A stretch of 64,000 nucleotides of DNA from a virus, in IMG/VR virus record IMGVR_UViG_3300050343_000258, positions 1 through 64,000 of that record. One strand, given 5' to 3'. Numbering within the stretch: the first letter of the stretch is position 1; each line of letters opens with the position of its first letter. Under the pieces are notes generated by a model that did no database searches, was not told where the DNA came from, and worked only from the letters and a program-made list of their open reading frames with translations. Below, in pieces: positions 12,570-19,929 of this stretch. The position numbers and the translations under genes are program-made.

Positions 12570-13426
12570 TGGAAAACTTAAAAACAATATCTCAAGAGAT
12601 AAGAGATATAATAGATAAAAAACAAAAAGAATTAGAATTATCATTTACTGAAGCCGAACATATATATTTTATGAAGGATAGGGATGGTATAGTAAGAAAT
12701 AACTTTCCTTCAGTCTCTAAAATATTAAAACATTTCTATGAACCTTTTCCAGCTGAAGACATTGCTTATAAAAAGGCTAAGGGGGATAGAGTGGAGATGG
12801 AACGATTATTAGATGAGTGGTCAGCCGCGGGTTCATATGCAACAAATATGGGGTCTCGAGCTCACTTCATACTAGAGAAGAAAACAATTGAACTATATGG
12901 TGATTATAAAGAGGTACGTAAACCTATATTTGAATGTGATATTGAACAAGAACTAAGAAGTAACTCAATGATAAGTGCGGGTGAAAAATTCTTAAAATTA
13001 ATGGACGAAAGAGGGGCATACCTTTTAGATACTGAGATGGTTTTAGGTCACCCTGAATTAGGGTATACGGGTCAACCTGATAAAGTTTGGTTAATAATGA
13101 ATAAGGAGAAAAACGGTTTTGGGTTAGTAATCACAGATTGGAAAACTAACAAAGAAAAGAATTTTAAAAAAACTCATTGGACAAAACCAATGAAATCACC
13201 ATTTCAAGATTTACCTGACAACGCTTTAGGTCACTATCAACTACAATTACCATTCTACGGAAGGTTAATTTTAAAAATGTTGGAAGGAACAAAATATGAA
13301 AACATTTCACTTTTAGGGTGTGTTATCGTATTATTAAAAGGTGATAGTGAATTTGAAGAATTTAAAATACCTTCAAAAACAATAAATAAAGTTATGAATT
13401 TAAAATTATCTGATTATGGTATATAA
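12569..13426 (+). CDS. PD-(D/E)XK nuclease, RecB/Cas4-like
   Basis: The 285-residue protein carries the PD-(D/E)XK core: GYTGQPDKVWLI followed by VITDWKTNKE (Asp and Lys of the active site), then HYQLQLPFYGRLI, the QxxxY motif typical of RecB-family nucleases. An upstream His in GSRAHFILEK fits the family's N-terminal helix. The family cleaves DNA with two divalent metals. Position directly after the primase and before the hydroxylase genes, with overlaps on both sides, indicates co-expression with replication and recombination genes. Exonuclease polarity cannot be told from sequence. Confidence 0.7.
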   Translation: MENLKTISQEIRDIIDKKQKELELSFTEAEHIYFMKDRDGIVRNNFPSVSKILKHFYEPFPAEDIAYKKAKGDRVEMERLLDEWSAAGSYATNMGSRAHFILEKKTIELYGDYKEVRKPIFECDIEQELRSNSMISAGEKFLKLMDERGAYLLDTEMVLGHPELGYTGQPDKVWLIMNKEKNGFGLVITDWKTNKEKNFKKTHWTKPMKSPFQDLPDNALGHYQLQLPFYGRLILKMLEGTKYENISLLGCVIVLLKGDSEFEEFKIPSKTINKVMNLKLSDYGI

Positions 13427-14027
13427 AGACCTATATCCTGACATGTTCGATGACAGTGACTTTGACTTATGGAAAAGTAGAAACATAAGAAAAGAATTTT
13501 TATCATATGAGTGGAATATGATGGTTCAGGAAGTCGCTCCTGATGTGTTTGAGTTTCCATTTTTTAATACGAAATTCTGTGATAATTTAGTGGATATTTT
13601 AAAAACGATTAATTGGGACCAAGTAAATCGATGGGGTACGCCTGTTTTTTCAACAAACCTTAAAAAGTTTAATTTAGAAAAAATAATGACTCATTTAGTT
13701 CACGATTACATTTTTAGTATAGTACAAAAAGAGTGGCATTTAGAGGGTAAAAAATGGAAACTATTACAACCCGATAATAATGTCTTGAAGTTACAAGAGG
13801 GTCAGGAAATTAGAATGCACCATGATGATGTACACATTTCAATGTACTGTAAATTAGATGATGAAAGTAAAGGTGGTGATTTAGTTTTTGAGAAATATGG
13901 AAAAACTATAGTACCAAAACAGGGTTATATTTATATGTATCCTGGACAAATAACGCATAGATACGGTATGAAAAGAGTTGATAAAAATGATAGGTATTTT
14001 TTAATGACATATTGTACAAGTGATTAG
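13416..14027 (+). CDS. PLOD-like 2OG-Fe(II) dioxygenase, divergent second copy
   Basis: A 203-residue dioxygenase. Iron ligands are seen as His135-x-Asp137 (in EIRMHHDDVHIS) and a distal His181 (GQITHRYG), with Arg193 (NDRYFLMTY) placed for 2-oxoglutarate binding. The segment DVFEFPFFNTKFCDNLV resembles the start of the animal lysyl hydroxylase catalytic domain (PDVFWFPIFSEKACDELV), so it is most likely a paralogue of the gene at 14171 and not a generic oxygenase. It overlaps the nuclease by 11 bases. It is more divergent around the distal His and lacks the GGG motif found in the other copy, so substrate and activity are uncertain; collagen-like lysines are the natural suggestion. Confidence 0.65.
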   Translation: MVYKDLYPDMFDDSDFDLWKSRNIRKEFLSYEWNMMVQEVAPDVFEFPFFNTKFCDNLVDILKTINWDQVNRWGTPVFSTNLKKFNLEKIMTHLVHDYIFSIVQKEWHLEGKKWKLLQPDNNVLKLQEGQEIRMHHDDVHISMYCKLDDESKGGDLVFEKYGKTIVPKQGYIYMYPGQITHRYGMKRVDKNDRYFLMTYCTSD

Positions 14028-14046
14028 AATATCTAATAATTTTTTA

Positions 14047-14181
14047 ATGGTTCTTGGAATCATATTTTTTCTAATTGGTAGAGAAACGGGTGGGCAACTC
14101 CCATCATTTATGTTTGGGTTATGTTTTGGTATGATATATCTAAATTATAAAAGAGATAAAAAAGAAAATAATGGAAGTTAA
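14047..14181 (+). CDS. Small two-helix membrane protein
   Basis: A 44-residue open frame between the two hydroxylase genes. It has two short hydrophobic stretches (MVLGIIFFLIG and MFGLCFGMIYL) and a basic tail. It overlaps the following gene by 11 bases. A GTG at 14021 overlapping the upstream stop could give a slightly longer form. Function is unknown. Confidence 0.4.
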   Translation: MVLGIIFFLIGRETGGQLPSFMFGLCFGMIYLNYKRDKKENNGS

Positions 14182-14806
14182 ACATAGTAATTATATTCAT
14201 CCTGAGTTGTATACATATGATGATAATCCAGCGGAGTGGGAACGTAGATTCTTAAAACCAGAACTAATGTCTGATAATTGGGAGTTATATGTTCATGAAG
14301 AATTATTAAATATATATACTATTCCTGCATTTACGGATGAGTTTTGTGATTTTATTATGGAAGAGGCTGAGGCTTGTAATTGCTGGACTGTTGATAGACA
14401 CGAAAGTTATCCAACAACCGATATGGTTTTAGGTACTATTGGTTTAGGTGATACATATCAAAAGGTATTAAAAAAATATATATGGCCATTAAGTTATAAG
14501 TTATTTAAATTAGAGGGTAATTCATGGTTAAATATGAGTAGTGAAAATTTCATAGCAAGATATCACCCATATGCTCAGTATCATTTATCACTACATCATG
14601 ATGCGAGTCAGATAACAACCGTAGTGACATTAAACGAAGATTTTGAAGGTGGGGGAACGTACTTCCCAAATCAAAATTCTAAATTAAAAGGAAAGAAAGG
14701 TGACATATCAATTCATCCTGGTCAAATAACTCATTGGCATGGGGGATTACCTGTGGAAACAGGACAAAGGTATATTATCGTTTCATTTTGTTCAGTAAAA
14801 AGATAA
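14171..14806 (+). CDS. Lysyl hydroxylase (procollagen-lysine 5-dioxygenase-like) domain protein
   Basis: This 211-residue protein aligns by eye along its whole length with the C-terminal catalytic domain of animal PLOD/LH proteins, including the pre-domain 'NPAEWERRFL' (animal NPVDWKEKYI) and YPTTDM. Iron ligands are His142-x-Asp144 (LHHDASQIT) and His190 (ITHWHGGLP). Arg200 (GQRYIIVSF), ten residues after the distal His exactly as in human LH3, should bind 2-oxoglutarate. The EDFEGGGTYF motif of the family is also present. The family hydroxylates Lys in X-Lys-Gly collagen triplets using Fe(II), O2 and 2-oxoglutarate. The glycosyltransferase half of PLOD is a separate gene at 41022. The likely substrates are the collagen-like fibres at 50836-64000. 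Confidence 0.85.
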   Translation: MEVKHSNYIHPELYTYDDNPAEWERRFLKPELMSDNWELYVHEELLNIYTIPAFTDEFCDFIMEEAEACNCWTVDRHESYPTTDMVLGTIGLGDTYQKVLKKYIWPLSYKLFKLEGNSWLNMSSENFIARYHPYAQYHLSLHHDASQITTVVTLNEDFEGGGTYFPNQNSKLKGKKGDISIHPGQITHWHGGLPVETGQRYIIVSFCSVKR

Positions 14807-14809
14807 GAT

Positions 14810-15037
14810 ATGGATATAGGAAATAATAACCAAATGAGAGTAAATCCATTAGATTTACCTAATGTAGAATGTGAAAAATGTGAAAATATTTTTTATGATA
14901 AAGTTACTATCATTAAAAAAGTTAGTAAATTACTAACGGGTTCAGCAACTGATGAATTAGTTCCGATGGAAACTTATGTTTGCACTGAATGTGCACATAT
15001 AAATAAAGAATTTAATATATTAGGAAATGAAAAGTAG
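14810..15037 (+). CDS. Small zinc-ribbon-like protein
   Basis: The 75-residue protein contains two CxxC pairs, CEKCENIF and VCTECAHI, about 36 residues apart, which is the layout of a small treble-clef or ribbon zinc site. The protein lies 3 bases after the hydroxylase stop and overlaps the next gene by 11 bases. No catalytic motif is seen. It could be a small transcription or DNA-binding factor, but this is only suggested by the zinc site. Confidence 0.55.
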   Translation: MDIGNNNQMRVNPLDLPNVECEKCENIFYDKVTIIKKVSKLLTGSATDELVPMETYVCTECAHINKEFNILGNEK

Positions 15038-15260
15038 AGATTTTGTAATATGGATTGATGGATTCATACAGGGTAAAGTTAATTTAAGTGTTGATGATAT
15101 TAGACATATTAAAAATAAAGTTGAGGAAGTTGATTTAACTGAAAATACTGAGGTAATTATACGAAGGGAGGGTCCACCGACTCAACCAATAATCATACGG
15201 GAACCTAATCAAGATGATGATATGGATTTTCCCGGTAAACCACCTAATGTGTATATGTGA
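15027..15260 (+). CDS. Hypothetical 77-residue protein
   Basis: A short protein with an alternating helix pattern at the N-terminus (IWIDGFIQGK, then VDDIRHIKNKVEEV) and a Pro/Asp-rich tail (EPNQDDDMDFPGKPP). I do not recognise a family. It overlaps the zinc-ribbon gene by 11 bases, which suggests translational coupling. Confidence 0.5.
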   Translation: MKSRDFVIWIDGFIQGKVNLSVDDIRHIKNKVEEVDLTENTEVIIRREGPPTQPIIIREPNQDDDMDFPGKPPNVYM

Positions 15261-15261
15261 T

Positions 15262-15387
15262 ATGACAGATGAAAACGAATTTTATTTTTGGGATGAAATG
15301 TGGAATGAAGAAAAAAATAATAAAAAAAATGAGAAAAAAACTACAAAAAATAGCTTGGAAGACAAATCGATGGACAACAAAGATTAG
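15262..15387 (+). CDS. Possible small acidic/basic peptide gene
   Basis: A 41-codon open frame starting with an ATG right after the upstream stop and reading MTDENEFYFWDEMW and then Lys/Asn-rich sequence. It overlaps the following frame in a different phase. It may be a genuine small gene, or the true N-terminus of the next protein if an indel lies in the A-rich stretch at 15310-15340. Confidence 0.3.
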   Translation: MTDENEFYFWDEMWNEEKNNKKNEKKTTKNSLEDKSMDNKD

Positions 15388-15667
15388 TTTGCTTAATCTC
15401 TACTTAGGTGGTGATAATCATAAATTTGGGTTTCAAATACTTAATATTGATAAAGGGTTTGTATGGTCAGGGTCATTGTTTGAAGTTACATGGTATTTTC
15501 CAACAGTAACACATTCAGGTGAATTAACAGTTGATATTTTATTTTTATTCGAAAAGTGGGATAATTGGTGTATCGATATGACCGACAGAGTTATGTGGGG
15601 TTCAGGACTTAGTCGATGGGAAAAAATAAATAGATTCATACATTCCAAATTTAAAAGTATAAGATGA
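15269..15667 (+). CDS. Hypothetical protein with Trp-rich core
   Basis: The 132-residue frame has a Lys-rich start and a core with many aromatic residues (VWSGSLFEVTWYFP, EKWDNWCIDMTDRVMWG). The internal ATG at 15329 is a plausible start that removes the odd N-terminus; the A-rich run before it could also hide an indel joining it to the frame at 15262. The stop overlaps the cysteine synthase start (ATGA), which supports an operon. I do not recognise a family. Confidence 0.5.
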   Translation: MKTNFIFGMKCGMKKKIIKKMRKKLQKIAWKTNRWTTKISLLNLYLGGDNHKFGFQILNIDKGFVWSGSLFEVTWYFPTVTHSGELTVDILFLFEKWDNWCIDMTDRVMWGSGLSRWEKINRFIHSKFKSIR

Positions 15668-16539
15668 AATTATCAGACAATGTAGGTGTTACGCCATTAC
15701 TTAAGATTAGTGATAAAATATATGCTAAGGTTGAGTTATTAAATCCAACGGGTTCTATCAAAGATAGACCTGCATCTTACATTATTAATACAGCAGAAAA
15801 AAATGGAACCCTATTACCAGGTGGGACTATATGTGAAGCCACTTCTGGAAATATGGGTGTTAGCTTTGCTTGGTTAGCTGCGGAACGAGGGTATAAGTGT
15901 GTTATCATTATGCCTAACAACATGTCAATGGAACGTAAGAAAACCCTAAAACTTTATGGTGCAGAACTTATTGAGGTGGATGCTGGTGCGTTTGATGACG
16001 CTATTGCACTTAGAGATGAAATGTGTGAAGTGAATGGTTGGTTTAATTGTGACCAATTTAATAACCCTTTAAATGTTGAATCACATAAAGAGGGTACTGC
16101 GGTTGAAATATTACATCAGTGTAGAAATATTTGTATAGAACCTAGTGCAATAATCAGTGGTACAGGTACAGGTGGTACACTAATGGGTGTTGGTCCAATG
16201 TTAAAAATGTATTATCTTAATATGGATATAGTTGCTGTGGAACCTGAAGAGTCTCCTGTGATGAGTGGTGGTGAACCAGGTTTACACGGTATACAAGGGA
16301 TAGGAGATGGTTCAAAATTTTTAGTTGATTTGACTGTTGTTGATAAAATTATTACTATTAGTACTGAGGACGCAAAATTAAGGGCACGTAAGTTAGCTAA
16401 AGAACACGGTATGTTTGTAGGTATTTCAGCGGGTTCCAATATATTAGCCGCAGAAAGATATGTTGAAAAATATAATCCTGATGGTCCTGTAATAACCTTC
16501 CTTTGTGATAGGGGAGATAGATATTTTAGTTGTTTATGA
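15664..16539 (+). CDS. cysK: Cysteine synthase-like PLP enzyme
   Basis: Full-length 291-residue fold-type II PLP enzyme. Lys33 in NPTGSIKDRPA is the Schiff-base lysine. TSGNMG is the substrate loop, GTGTGGT the phosphate-binding loop, and SAGSN lies near the C-terminus where the ring nitrogen is bound. The family makes cysteine from O-acetylserine and sulfide, but relatives use O-phosphoserine or make diaminopropionate, so substrate is not certain. The frame is intact, unlike several neighbours. Its ATG overlaps the upstream stop and its stop overlaps the gp47-like start. A phage cysteine synthase is unusual; it may supply cysteine, or divert sulfur or amino-acid flux during infection. Confidence 0.85.
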   Translation: MKLSDNVGVTPLLKISDKIYAKVELLNPTGSIKDRPASYIINTAEKNGTLLPGGTICEATSGNMGVSFAWLAAERGYKCVIIMPNNMSMERKKTLKLYGAELIEVDAGAFDDAIALRDEMCEVNGWFNCDQFNNPLNVESHKEGTAVEILHQCRNICIEPSAIISGTGTGGTLMGVGPMLKMYYLNMDIVAVEPEESPVMSGGEPGLHGIQGIGDGSKFLVDLTVVDKIITISTEDAKLRARKLAKEHGMFVGISAGSNILAAERYVEKYNPDGPVITFLCDRGDRYFSCL

Positions 16540-17303
16540 TAAAAAAGATAGTACATTTTTCAGACCTACATTTGAGGTTATTTAAAGACCACGATTTATA
16601 TAAGCGTATTATAACTGATATGTTAAATAAATTTAAAGATATTAAAGCCTGACCGTATTGTTTTTACGGGTGATTTGGTTCACAGTAAAAATCAAATGAC
16701 ACCTGAACTTATTGAAGTTGTAGCTTGGATACTTACAGAATGTAGTAAAATATCTAAGACAGTACTTATTCCTGGTAATCATGACTTTCTTAAATAATAA
16801 TCTTAATAGATTAGACGCATTAACACCTATTATTGATTCACTTAAAAACCCTGAAATTGTGTACTATAGAGACCGAGGGATTTATGAGGACGATAATATA
16901 AGTTGGTGTGTATATTCTCAATTTCAAGGTAATATACCACCCGAAATATCGAATGCTAAAGGATATAAAGTGGGATTGTTTCATGACCCAATACAGGGAT
17001 TAGTTACTGATACTGGTTACGGTTTTGGGGACCATGCTTACGATATAAAAAAATTTAAAGGTTTAGATGTGTTATTATGTGGTGATATTCATAAAAGACA
17101 AGTAATTGATATACCTAATAATAAAAAGGCATATATGGTCGGTTCGACTATTCAACAGAACTTTGGTGAGAGTATAACTAAACATGGGTTTGGTATTTAT
17201 GAGTGTAGATGAACTGATACTTATGAGTTTGTTGATTTAACTAAATCCTCGACCATTTTTATCTTTTAAAATAACAAATATTGAAGATTTAGAGAAATGG
17301 CAC
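16536..17303 (+). CDS. gp47/SbcD-like metallophosphoesterase (several frameshifts)
   Basis: Motifs of the Mre11/SbcD nuclease fold appear in order: HFSDLHLR (motif I), FTGDLVHS (II), LIPGNHDF (III), LCGDIHKR and GSTIQQNFGE (IV-V). This subunit partners the gp46-like ATPase at 19926 and would act as nuclease in recombination-dependent replication. Indels near 16649, 16790 and between 17200 and 17240 split it. The C-terminal part (NPRPFLSFKITNIEDLEKW, 17244-17300) reads in the same frame as the coiled-coil protein that follows, with no stop between, so the two may be one polypeptide. The start ATG overlaps the cysteine synthase stop. Confidence 0.7.
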
Positions 17304-18137
17304 ATGAGCAACTCACCAACTATTAGTCTTACCACAAAAGAGATAAAGGATATTAAAAGTTTCTGTAAACTAAACGAATTAGATTTTGAGAAGTTTATTA
17401 AGATATGTTTTAGTAAAGGATATCAGATTGAAAAATATGGTTTACTAACAACTGATGATGGTGAACAAATTGTATTTGAAGAGAAAATAATTGAAAAAGA
17501 GGTTATAAAGGAAGTACCTATCGAGGTTGAAAAAATTATTGAAAAAGTAGTAATTAAAGAAATACCTGTAGAAAAAATAGTTGAAAAACAAATAACTGTA
17601 GAAGTTATAAAAGAAGTACCTTTTGAAGTTATTAAAGAGGTAGAAAAGGAAGTAATTGTTGAGGTTGAGAAAATTGTAGAAGTTGAAAAACCTAAAGAAG
17701 TAATAGTTGAAAAAGAGGTATACATTACCGATGATGAACAAGTTAAAGAACTTGGTAGTAAAATTACTAAGTTGGAGGGGGTGAATAAAGAGTTATCTCA
17801 AGAGATTTCTAAGAAAGATGAAAGTTTAGATGAACTTAGACAAACTTTAGATATTGAATTAAACAAACCACCTACAGAAGTTGAGAAGGTTATTGAAGTT
17901 ATTAAAGAGGTAATAGTTGAAAAACCTATTGAAGTCATCAAAGAGGTTAAAGTAGTTAATAAAGATAAATTGTTATTACTACAGGAAACCATATCAAAGA
18001 TGAAAGATGAGATAAGAAAAAAAGATGAAAAGATTTTACAAATTGAGAATAATGTTGTAGAATTAGAAAAAATAAAAGGACCAATAAAGGGTAAATTTAT
18101 GGGTTCTACAAATTTAAACGATAATATATATAAGTAA
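17304..18137 (+). CDS. Coiled-coil protein with VEK/KEV repeats
   Basis: A 277-residue charged protein. Residues about 60-140 contain repeated E-x-x-I/V-E-K and KEVPxEV units, then a heptad-like segment to about residue 190, and a second KEVIVEKPIEVIKEV block at about 192-215 before another coil. No catalytic motif is seen. The frame is open upstream for 20 codons of metallophosphoesterase-like sequence, so the ATG at 17304 may be internal to a fusion. The coils might span between nuclease and ATPase as the arms of Rad50 do, but this is speculation. The stop overlaps the next start by one base. Confidence 0.55.
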   Translation: MSNSPTISLTTKEIKDIKSFCKLNELDFEKFIKICFSKGYQIEKYGLLTTDDGEQIVFEEKIIEKEVIKEVPIEVEKIIEKVVIKEIPVEKIVEKQITVEVIKEVPFEVIKEVEKEVIVEVEKIVEVEKPKEVIVEKEVYITDDEQVKELGSKITKLEGVNKELSQEISKKDESLDELRQTLDIELNKPPTEVEKVIEVIKEVIVEKPIEVIKEVKVVNKDKLLLLQETISKMKDEIRKKDEKILQIENNVVELEKIKGPIKGKFMGSTNLNDNIYK

Positions 18138-18478
18138 TGGAATTAGTAATTTGGTTAATAGCAGCGTACGGAATGAGTCAGATATTAGTGTATGGTTCAA
18201 TTTTTAAAGGATTAAGAGACGGTTTACATAGATGGGCGGAAAATAGACTATCAATATTTAACTTCATGGGAGTATTTCTATCAGGATTAATATCTTGTAT
18301 GATGTGTACCTCAACATGGGTTGGGTTTTTAATGAGTTTTATTTGGTCACCATTTGTTGAGGTTTTAGGAGTTAATATGGCGTTTGGGGTATTTTTTGAT
18401 GGTATGTTAGCTTCAGGTGGTGTTTGGATGATTAACACGATTGTGGAATGGTTCGAGGAAACAAAAGGTAATGGATAA
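18137..18478 (+). CDS. Small membrane protein, DUF1360-like
   Basis: The 113-residue protein has three likely membrane segments (MELVIWLIAAYGMSQIL, FMGVFLSGLISC and a C-terminal one around GVFFDGMLASGGVWM). The Cys motif LISCMMCTSTWVGF resembles the CPxCxxFW signature in DUF1360-type phage membrane proteins. Function in that family is unknown. It overlaps both neighbours. Confidence 0.55.
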   Translation: MELVIWLIAAYGMSQILVYGSIFKGLRDGLHRWAENRLSIFNFMGVFLSGLISCMMCTSTWVGFLMSFIWSPFVEVLGVNMAFGVFFDGMLASGGVWMINTIVEWFEETKGNG

Positions 18479-18692
18479 TGAAATAAAAGAAGTTAGGTAT
18501 TATTTAGTACCTGGTGATTGGAGAATGGTTTATAAAGTCATCGCTTTATTAGTAAGTTGGTACTTTAATAAATCATTACTTTGGTTAGTTATTCATTATT
18601 TATTTGGTTGGATGTACTTAGTATACGTACTCTTAATGGGTGGATTTTCTAATGGAAATGTAGATAATATGATTAATTACTATTTCAATTAA
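18471..18692 (+). CDS. Small two-helix membrane protein
   Basis: The start is the ATG at 18471, overlapping the previous stop by 8 bases. The 73-residue product has a polar N-terminus (MDNEIKEVRYYLVPGDW) and two hydrophobic segments (VIALLVSWYF, LLWLVIHYLFGWMYLVYVLLMGG). It converges with the minus-strand gene at 18689 with a 4-base overlap. Function unknown. Confidence 0.5.
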   Translation: MDNEIKEVRYYLVPGDWRMVYKVIALLVSWYFNKSLLWLVIHYLFGWMYLVYVLLMGGFSNGNVDNMINYYFN

Positions 18693-19114
18693 AACCACTT
18701 ATTTTTCTTAAAATAATAGAACATCCCAACAATAGTTAATATTGTTAAACCTAAAAATACCCAAAATCCGTGGTCACCAGTTAGTAAAGGTACATCATCA
18801 AAATTCATTCCCCACATACCGGTGTAGAAAGATAACGGTAAGAAAATAGTAGACCATATCGTAAGTAAGTTTAACTTACGGTTCATTTTTTCAGTTTGGT
18901 CTTTATCGAAAGCGGTATCAAGATTATCCATTAGGGATAATAGGGTGTCAATCTTAGTATCATTAGGGTTATCTAATTTATAAAGTAACATTTCTTTTTT
19001 AAGTTGATAAAGGTCCATCTCATCAAAGTTAGGGTGGTTACTTTCTAACCCTTTTTCTAATTCAATAACTTTTTTGTTAAATGATTCTATTTTTTCCATA
19101 TGTCCATAATCCAT
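18689..19114 (-). CDS. CorA-type channel C-terminal domain protein
   Basis: A 141-residue protein with a long helix (residues about 6-80) and two C-terminal membrane helices. The first helix is followed by the sequence FYTGMWGMNFDD, which contains the GMN selectivity signature of CorA Mg2+ channels, and the final Lys-rich tail KKNKWF is also CorA-like. Standard CorA is about 300 residues, so the cytoplasmic N-terminal domain is missing. A start at 19099 (MEKIES) is an alternative. It is in a two-gene minus-strand unit. It may be a minimal channel, a subunit that mixes with host CorA, or a membrane-permeability factor. Confidence 0.65.
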   Translation of the reverse strand: MDYGHMEKIESFNKKVIELEKGLESNHPNFDEMDLYQLKKEMLLYKLDNPNDTKIDTLLSLMDNLDTAFDKDQTEKMNRKLNLLTIWSTIFLPLSFYTGMWGMNFDDVPLLTGDHGFWVFLGLTILTIVGMFYYFKKNKWF

Positions 19115-19293
19115 AATAAACTTTCCATTCCGTACATAATACCTACAAACATTAATCCATAATGTGTATAACCATTGTTGACTACTCCATTAAAATCTTG
19201 TATAATTGATGGTATAGTTGAAACAATAATTGAGACTGAAAATAAAAGTTTTACCAGTTTATTGGAAAGTATTTTTGTTATTAGTTCTCTCAT
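19087..19293 (-). CDS. Small membrane protein
   Basis: A 68-residue product with two hydrophobic segments (VKLLFSVSIIVSTIPSII and YGLMFVGIMYGMESLLWIM). It overlaps the start of the CorA-like gene downstream on the same strand, so the two are probably co-translated. The ATG is preceded on this strand by CTATTTATTAAT, close to the TATTTATAA motif seen elsewhere. Function unknown. Confidence 0.5.
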   Translation of the reverse strand: MRELITKILSNKLVKLLFSVSIIVSTIPSIIQDFNGVVNNGYTHYGLMFVGIMYGMESLLWIMDIWKK

Positions 19294-19321
19294 ATTAATA
19301 AATAGATAAATAATTAAAATT

Positions 19322-19534
19322 ATGCCAAAAAGTAAAACAAGAGGTGGAGCTACGGCTCACCGTAAAAGAGTTCAAGCGAGAAACGCTAAAATTAAGGGGA
19401 TGCAAAGAAAAATGCAAGAACAGTATACTGCTGAGATGACTAAACAGTTAGAGGAGTATAGAAAAACATTATCAGCGGAAACTGAAAATAATGAGGTTGT
19501 TGAGAATGAACAACCACTTAACATAAAGTTATAG
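19322..19534 (+). CDS. Small basic protein
   Basis: A 70-residue protein with a strongly basic N-terminal half (MPKSKTRGGATAHRKRVQAR) followed by a predicted helix and an acidic tail. It could bind nucleic acid or ribosomes. The family is not recognised. It opens the + strand run after the minus-strand pair. Confidence 0.5.
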   Translation: MPKSKTRGGATAHRKRVQARNAKIKGMQRKMQEQYTAEMTKQLEEYRKTLSAETENNEVVENEQPLNIKL

Positions 19535-19585
19535 AGTTAAAATGGATTTGTTTAATCCGCCAAAAGAATTAAATTATACAGTTAT

Positions 19586-19852
19586 ATGAGTCATAAACTA
19601 GATGTTGATACTTTAGAAAATCCTTATATTCAAGTTGTTTGGGAAGATACTCCAGATAATTTTACTCAGGAAAGACTAAAGAGAGTTAGGTCTTATTTTG
19701 AAAAAAAATATAAATCTAAGAATGTAAATGTGATAACGAAAGTTAAAACGGAAGATATGGATGTGCAATCCGTAGACGTTTCTATGAATATATTAGATGA
19801 AAATTTCCAAAAAGAGTTGATAAAAAAATATCTAATAACTAATGGGTTATGA
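19586..19852 (+). CDS. Hypothetical 88-residue protein
   Basis: A small mixed alpha/beta protein (IQVVWEDTPDNFTQERLKRV, then NVNVITKVK, SVDVSMNIL). Its ATG overlaps the stop of a 15-codon frame at 19541-19588 that I do not call. It ends just inside a short frame leading to the gp46-like gene. Confidence 0.5.
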   Translation: MSHKLDVDTLENPYIQVVWEDTPDNFTQERLKRVRSYFEKKYKSKNVNVITKVKTEDMDVQSVDVSMNILDENFQKELIKKYLITNGL

Positions 19853-19929
19853 AAAAAGTTTGGATGAAGTATTAAATATTGATTTATTAGTTGAAGGATA
19901 AAATTGCTTCACAGAAAAGGCGGATATAA
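19842..19929 (+). CDS. Possible small peptide gene before gp46 (one frameshift)
   Basis: Starting at an ATG inside the previous stop region, the frame reads MGYEKSLDEVLNIDLLVE and then stops at 19901. Removing one base near 19896 continues it as DKIASQKRRI to a stop at 19929, giving about 28 residues. It might also be the lost N-terminus of the gp46-like gene. The call is tentative. Confidence 0.3.

Noticed and set aside
17423-17741. Minus-strand frames opposite the VEK/KEV repeats
   Set aside because: Low-complexity Ser/Thr/Ile and Phe/Tyr/Asn translations of the coil's antisense.
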